From positions 1 through 64,000 of the forward strand of contig DATCZA010000061.1 of NCBI GenBank assembly GCA_036526135.1: a DNA stretch of 64,000 nucleotides. The letters are read 5' to 3'. This document shows positions 62,027-64,000 of this stretch, piece by piece. The notes beneath the pieces were generated by a model. It searched no databases. It worked only from the letters and a program-made list of their open reading frames with translations, and was not told the origin of the DNA. Source of the stretch: UBA2965 sp036526135 (GTDB taxonomy: Bacteria; Pseudomonadota; Gammaproteobacteria; Pseudomonadales; Azotimanducaceae). The translations under genes were made by a program, and so were the position numbers. The first letter of the stretch is position 1, and every line of letters begins with the position of its first letter.

Positions 62027-63370
62027 CTACCGCTTCGAAAAGCTGACCGGTAGCTTCCAGCACGTATGCATTTCCCCAACCCTGAGACTGGCCAGATGAG
62101 GATTCGCGCCTTCCTGGAGGCGCAGGTCGGCGACCATGTCCAGCAGAACCCGGGAGGCCCTTACCGCCGTGTCCCGGGTAATGGCGTAGAGCGATCTGGG
62201 GCGGTCCTCGGGAATGGCCGGATGCCGCGACGGCGGCCCCAGCCCGAAGGCGATTCCCGAGGCCAGGCCGTCGGCTCGGTACTGGCCGCGCGGTTCGCGC
62301 TGACACATGTCCCGACGATCGACGATGAAACGATCCGGATCGGCGAATATCCGCGGGTCACGATTTGCCGCCGCAGCGCTGCAGATCAGCTGAGCACCCT
62401 CGGGGATGAGCTTGCCAAAACGCTCTACCTCGTGGCGGGCAAACCGCTCGGCCGAAAGCACCGGCGCCGAGTGCCTGAGAGTCTCCAGGTAGGCAACCTT
62501 GAGCAACCGGTTGTCCGTCTGGGCCACCTCGAACTGGTCCGGGTGGGTCATGAGCAGGAACCACATGTTGGCCAGAGCTCCGTGAAGGGTCTGATGGTCG
62601 CCCTCCAAGAGCGTGACCACCACGTCTGCAGCCGAGACCGCGCCGCCCTCGACGTCGAGGCCCACCATGGCCGACAGCATGTCGTCACCGGGATTGGCGC
62701 GTCTGGCTTCCACCAGCGGTTCGAAGTAGCTGACGAGGTCGTTCAGGGCAACGAGCCCGGACTGCTGAGCGTTTGGCTCCCAGGTGATGCCCCTCTGCAT
62801 GCGCCAGTACCGCTCGGCAAACCCGCCGATGTCGCCATCCGGCAAATCGAGCAATCGCCCGAGCATCTCGAGGGGGTAGCGGGCGGCAAACTCTCTGGCC
62901 AGGTCGCTCTCGCCCCGAGCAGCGAACTCGCCGACGATGCTCTCGGCCAGGGGCGCGGCGTTGTGGTCTATGCCGCGCTCCTGCGCCACGAGAACGGGCA
63001 ACTCGCCACGCAGATCCCGACCGAAATTATCCAGACCGTAATACCATGTCTTCGGCCGGGTCTCGAAGTTGCCTTCGTCCACGAATATCGAGGTCACGTC
63101 ATCGTAGCGCGTGATCCAGTAGCTGTTGCTCAGCCAGTTGCGGTAGCAGGGATAGTTCTCTCGCAGAATTTCCAGCAGCGCGTATGGGTCCTGCCGGTAT
63201 TGCTCGGACACGAGCTGAATCGGCTTGATCTTCTCGGTGGACTCACCCACCCGCTCCCGCTGGTGAACCTCATAGGTGCGGTAGCCTGGCCCGCTCGTGC
63301 CAGGTCGGCGCGTGATCACAACGCCATTCAACCCTGCTACCAACTGATCTTCAGCAACCGTCGCCACCAT
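62027..63370 (-). CDS. P450-family protein lacking the haem-ligating cysteine
   Basis: A 447-residue protein of full P450 length and order. ExxR (ETLR, near 296-299), the following meander ANRDPRIFADPDRFIVDRRD and the N-terminal YALLEILRENYPCYRNW segment are clear. At the haem loop the sequence is IAFGLGPPSRHPAIPED: the position of the ligand Cys (FxxGxxxC) is Arg, about residue 382, with no Cys nearby. The I-helix reads LLEGDHQTLHG instead of GGxxTT, and the usual C-helix H-x3-R region is GIDHNAAPL. The frame is intact with no stop, so this is not simple decay. Start: ATG 63370 after AGGAG; a TTG at 63388 is also open. Confidence 0.85.
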   Translation of the reverse strand: MVATVAEDQLVAGLNGVVITRRPGTSGPGYRTYEVHQRERVGESTEKIKPIQLVSEQYRQDPYALLEILRENYPCYRNWLSNSYWITRYDDVTSIFVDEGNFETRPKTWYYGLDNFGRDLRGELPVLVAQERGIDHNAAPLAESIVGEFAARGESDLAREFAARYPLEMLGRLLDLPDGDIGGFAERYWRMQRGITWEPNAQQSGLVALNDLVSYFEPLVEARRANPGDDMLSAMVGLDVEGGAVSAADVVVTLLEGDHQTLHGALANMWFLLMTHPDQFEVAQTDNRLLKVAYLETLRHSAPVLSAERFARHEVERFGKLIPEGAQLICSAAAANRDPRIFADPDRFIVDRRDMCQREPRGQYRADGLASGIAFGLGPPSRHPAIPEDRPRSLYAITRDTAVRASRVLLDMVADLRLQEGANPHLASLRVGEMHTCWKLPVSFSKR

Positions 63371-63409
63371 CAACTCCTGACTTGCCAACCGGGATCCTGG
63401 GCTCGAGCC

Positions 63410-64000
63410 TTACAGGTCGTAATCCAGCCAGAGTTCCCTGACCGAGACCAGGCCGATGGGTGCAAGGCTCTTTCCATCGATGTCCTTGGGCATCTTTTCC
63501 AGATTGACCCTGGGATTCTTCATGTGCTTGTGGAGAATCCGTGAGCCAACCGTTGCTTCCTGATGAGATATCCAGGCACCGGGGCATAGATGGGGCCCCA
63601 CTCCGAAGGCCATGTGGCTGCACTTTCCATCCTTGCGATAGCCGCTGCGCAGGAGCTTTCCGGAGTAGAGGTCCTCGCGGAAGATGTCGAAGGTCTCCGG
63701 ATCCTTGAAAATCCGCTCGTCGTGATTCGCGGAGAAGTCGACCATCTGACAAAGGGAGCCGGCAGGGATCGTGACCCCGTGCATCTCCACGTCAAAACTG
63801 TTGTGACGCGGCTGCCCACCGATGGGCGTGGAGTGGCGAAGGGTCTCGTGAAAGGCACGATCCCACAGGCTCTCGTCCGCGCTGACCGCCGCGAACTGAT
63901 CGGGATGCTGCAGCAGCAGATACCACATGTTCAGTATCGCGCCCCGCGTGGTTTCGCCACCGCCACCCACCACGAGCGCGATGTTGGACGTGATCTCCTC
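63410..64000 (-). CDS. cytochrome P450, C-terminal part
   Basis: The last 196 codons of a canonical P450; the frame continues past the right edge without a stop. I-helix IALVVGGGGETTRGAILNMWYL, ExxR in HETLRHSTPIGGQPR, and haem motif MAFGVGPHLCPGAWISHQE with the ligand Cys are intact. It is the immediate upstream partner of the cysteine-less P450 (39 bases between them) and shares the ETLRHS and NMWxLL segments with it, so the two are probably paralogues from a tandem duplication. Confidence 0.95.
   Translation of the reverse strand, partial: EEITSNIALVVGGGGETTRGAILNMWYLLLQHPDQFAAVSADESLWDRAFHETLRHSTPIGGQPRHNSFDVEMHGVTIPAGSLCQMVDFSANHDERIFKDPETFDIFREDLYSGKLLRSGYRKDGKCSHMAFGVGPHLCPGAWISHQEATVGSRILHKHMKNPRVNLEKMPKDIDGKSLAPIGLVSVRELWLDYDL

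Noticed and set aside
62027..63370. Pseudogene by frameshift for the cysteine-less P450
   Set aside because: Reading the other minus-strand frames across the haem loop gives no FxxGxxxC motif, and the frame is intact to its end, with ExxR and meander in register.
1..64000. CRISPR arrays, insertion sequences, prophage, rRNA or tRNA genes
   Set aside because: None seen: no regularly spaced repeats, transposase motifs, integrases or structural-RNA signatures were found by eye.

Overview
The window is G+C-rich (above 60 % by eye), densely packed, single-contig bacterial DNA. Gene content points to an aerobic, Gram-negative member of the Pseudomonadota, most likely a gammaproteobacterium with a hydrocarbon-, lipid- or terpenoid-degrading lifestyle. 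The evidence is TonB-dependent uptake, an A1-type cytochrome oxidase, two CYP153-type P450s, a UrcA-family protein and many acyl-CoA enzymes. The genus cannot be settled from the sequence alone. No rRNA, tRNA, CRISPR array, insertion sequence or phage gene was recognised. No gene-free stretch exceeds 300 bases; the longest is 1083-1370, which holds nothing I recognise.

Layout. 1-2714: pantothenate genes panC (cut by the window edge) and panB, with a PLP-dependent group II decarboxylase upstream that could supply beta-alanine. 2960-7170: two acyl-CoA dehydrogenases, an SDR and an enoyl-CoA hydratase (a beta-oxidation-like set). 7433-9446: a small secreted protein, an amidohydrolase and a SnoaL-like protein. 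9565-14904: a tight cluster of cell-envelope genes: a PPP-type phosphatase with a probable pseudokinase tail, a DUF4956 membrane protein, a beta-propeller lipoprotein, an alpha/beta hydrolase with a Cys nucleophile and, convergent, a CotH-like kinase. 15143-22034: larC-larB-larE, which build the nickel-pincer cofactor, embedded between two aldo/keto reductases, a flavoprotein and a cupin, but with no larA. 22047-28287: an oxidation cassette (SRPBCC protein, CYP153, 2Fe-2S ferredoxin, alcohol dehydrogenase, second P450) with a divergent acyl-CoA synthetase.

28387-34166: TauD-type dioxygenase, P450, homogentisate dioxygenase and an FdhF/YdeP-type molybdoenzyme, all on the minus strand. 34371-41014: UrcA protein, TlpA-like thiol protein and a cytochrome oxidase operon whose subunit II carries two c-type haem domains and which has two subunit III genes. 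41077-46148: an MFS transporter, then branched-chain 2-oxoacid dehydrogenase E1alpha, E1beta and E2 (no E3 here). 46187-55808: second CYP153, a mycothiol-isomerase-like protein, CoA transferase, acyl-CoA synthetase, MAPEG protein, quinone-reductase-like MDR, ThuA protein, two SnoaL-like proteins and an SDR. 55912-64000: a PQQ dehydrogenase with a fused cytochrome c, a TonB receptor, a P450-type ferredoxin and three P450s, the middle one lacking the haem-ligating cysteine.

How it fits together. Much of the window looks like accessory catabolism of hydrophobic substrates: uptake (TonB), hydroxylation (seven P450-family genes, two ferredoxins), oxidation to acid (ADH, SDR, PQQ enzyme), CoA activation (two synthetases, one CoA transferase), chain shortening (dehydrogenases, hydratase) and terminal respiration. 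The strongest candidates for undescribed biology are the phosphatase/pseudokinase-DUF4956-CotH envelope module, the orphan nickel-pincer cofactor cluster and the cysteine-less P450 paired with a canonical one.
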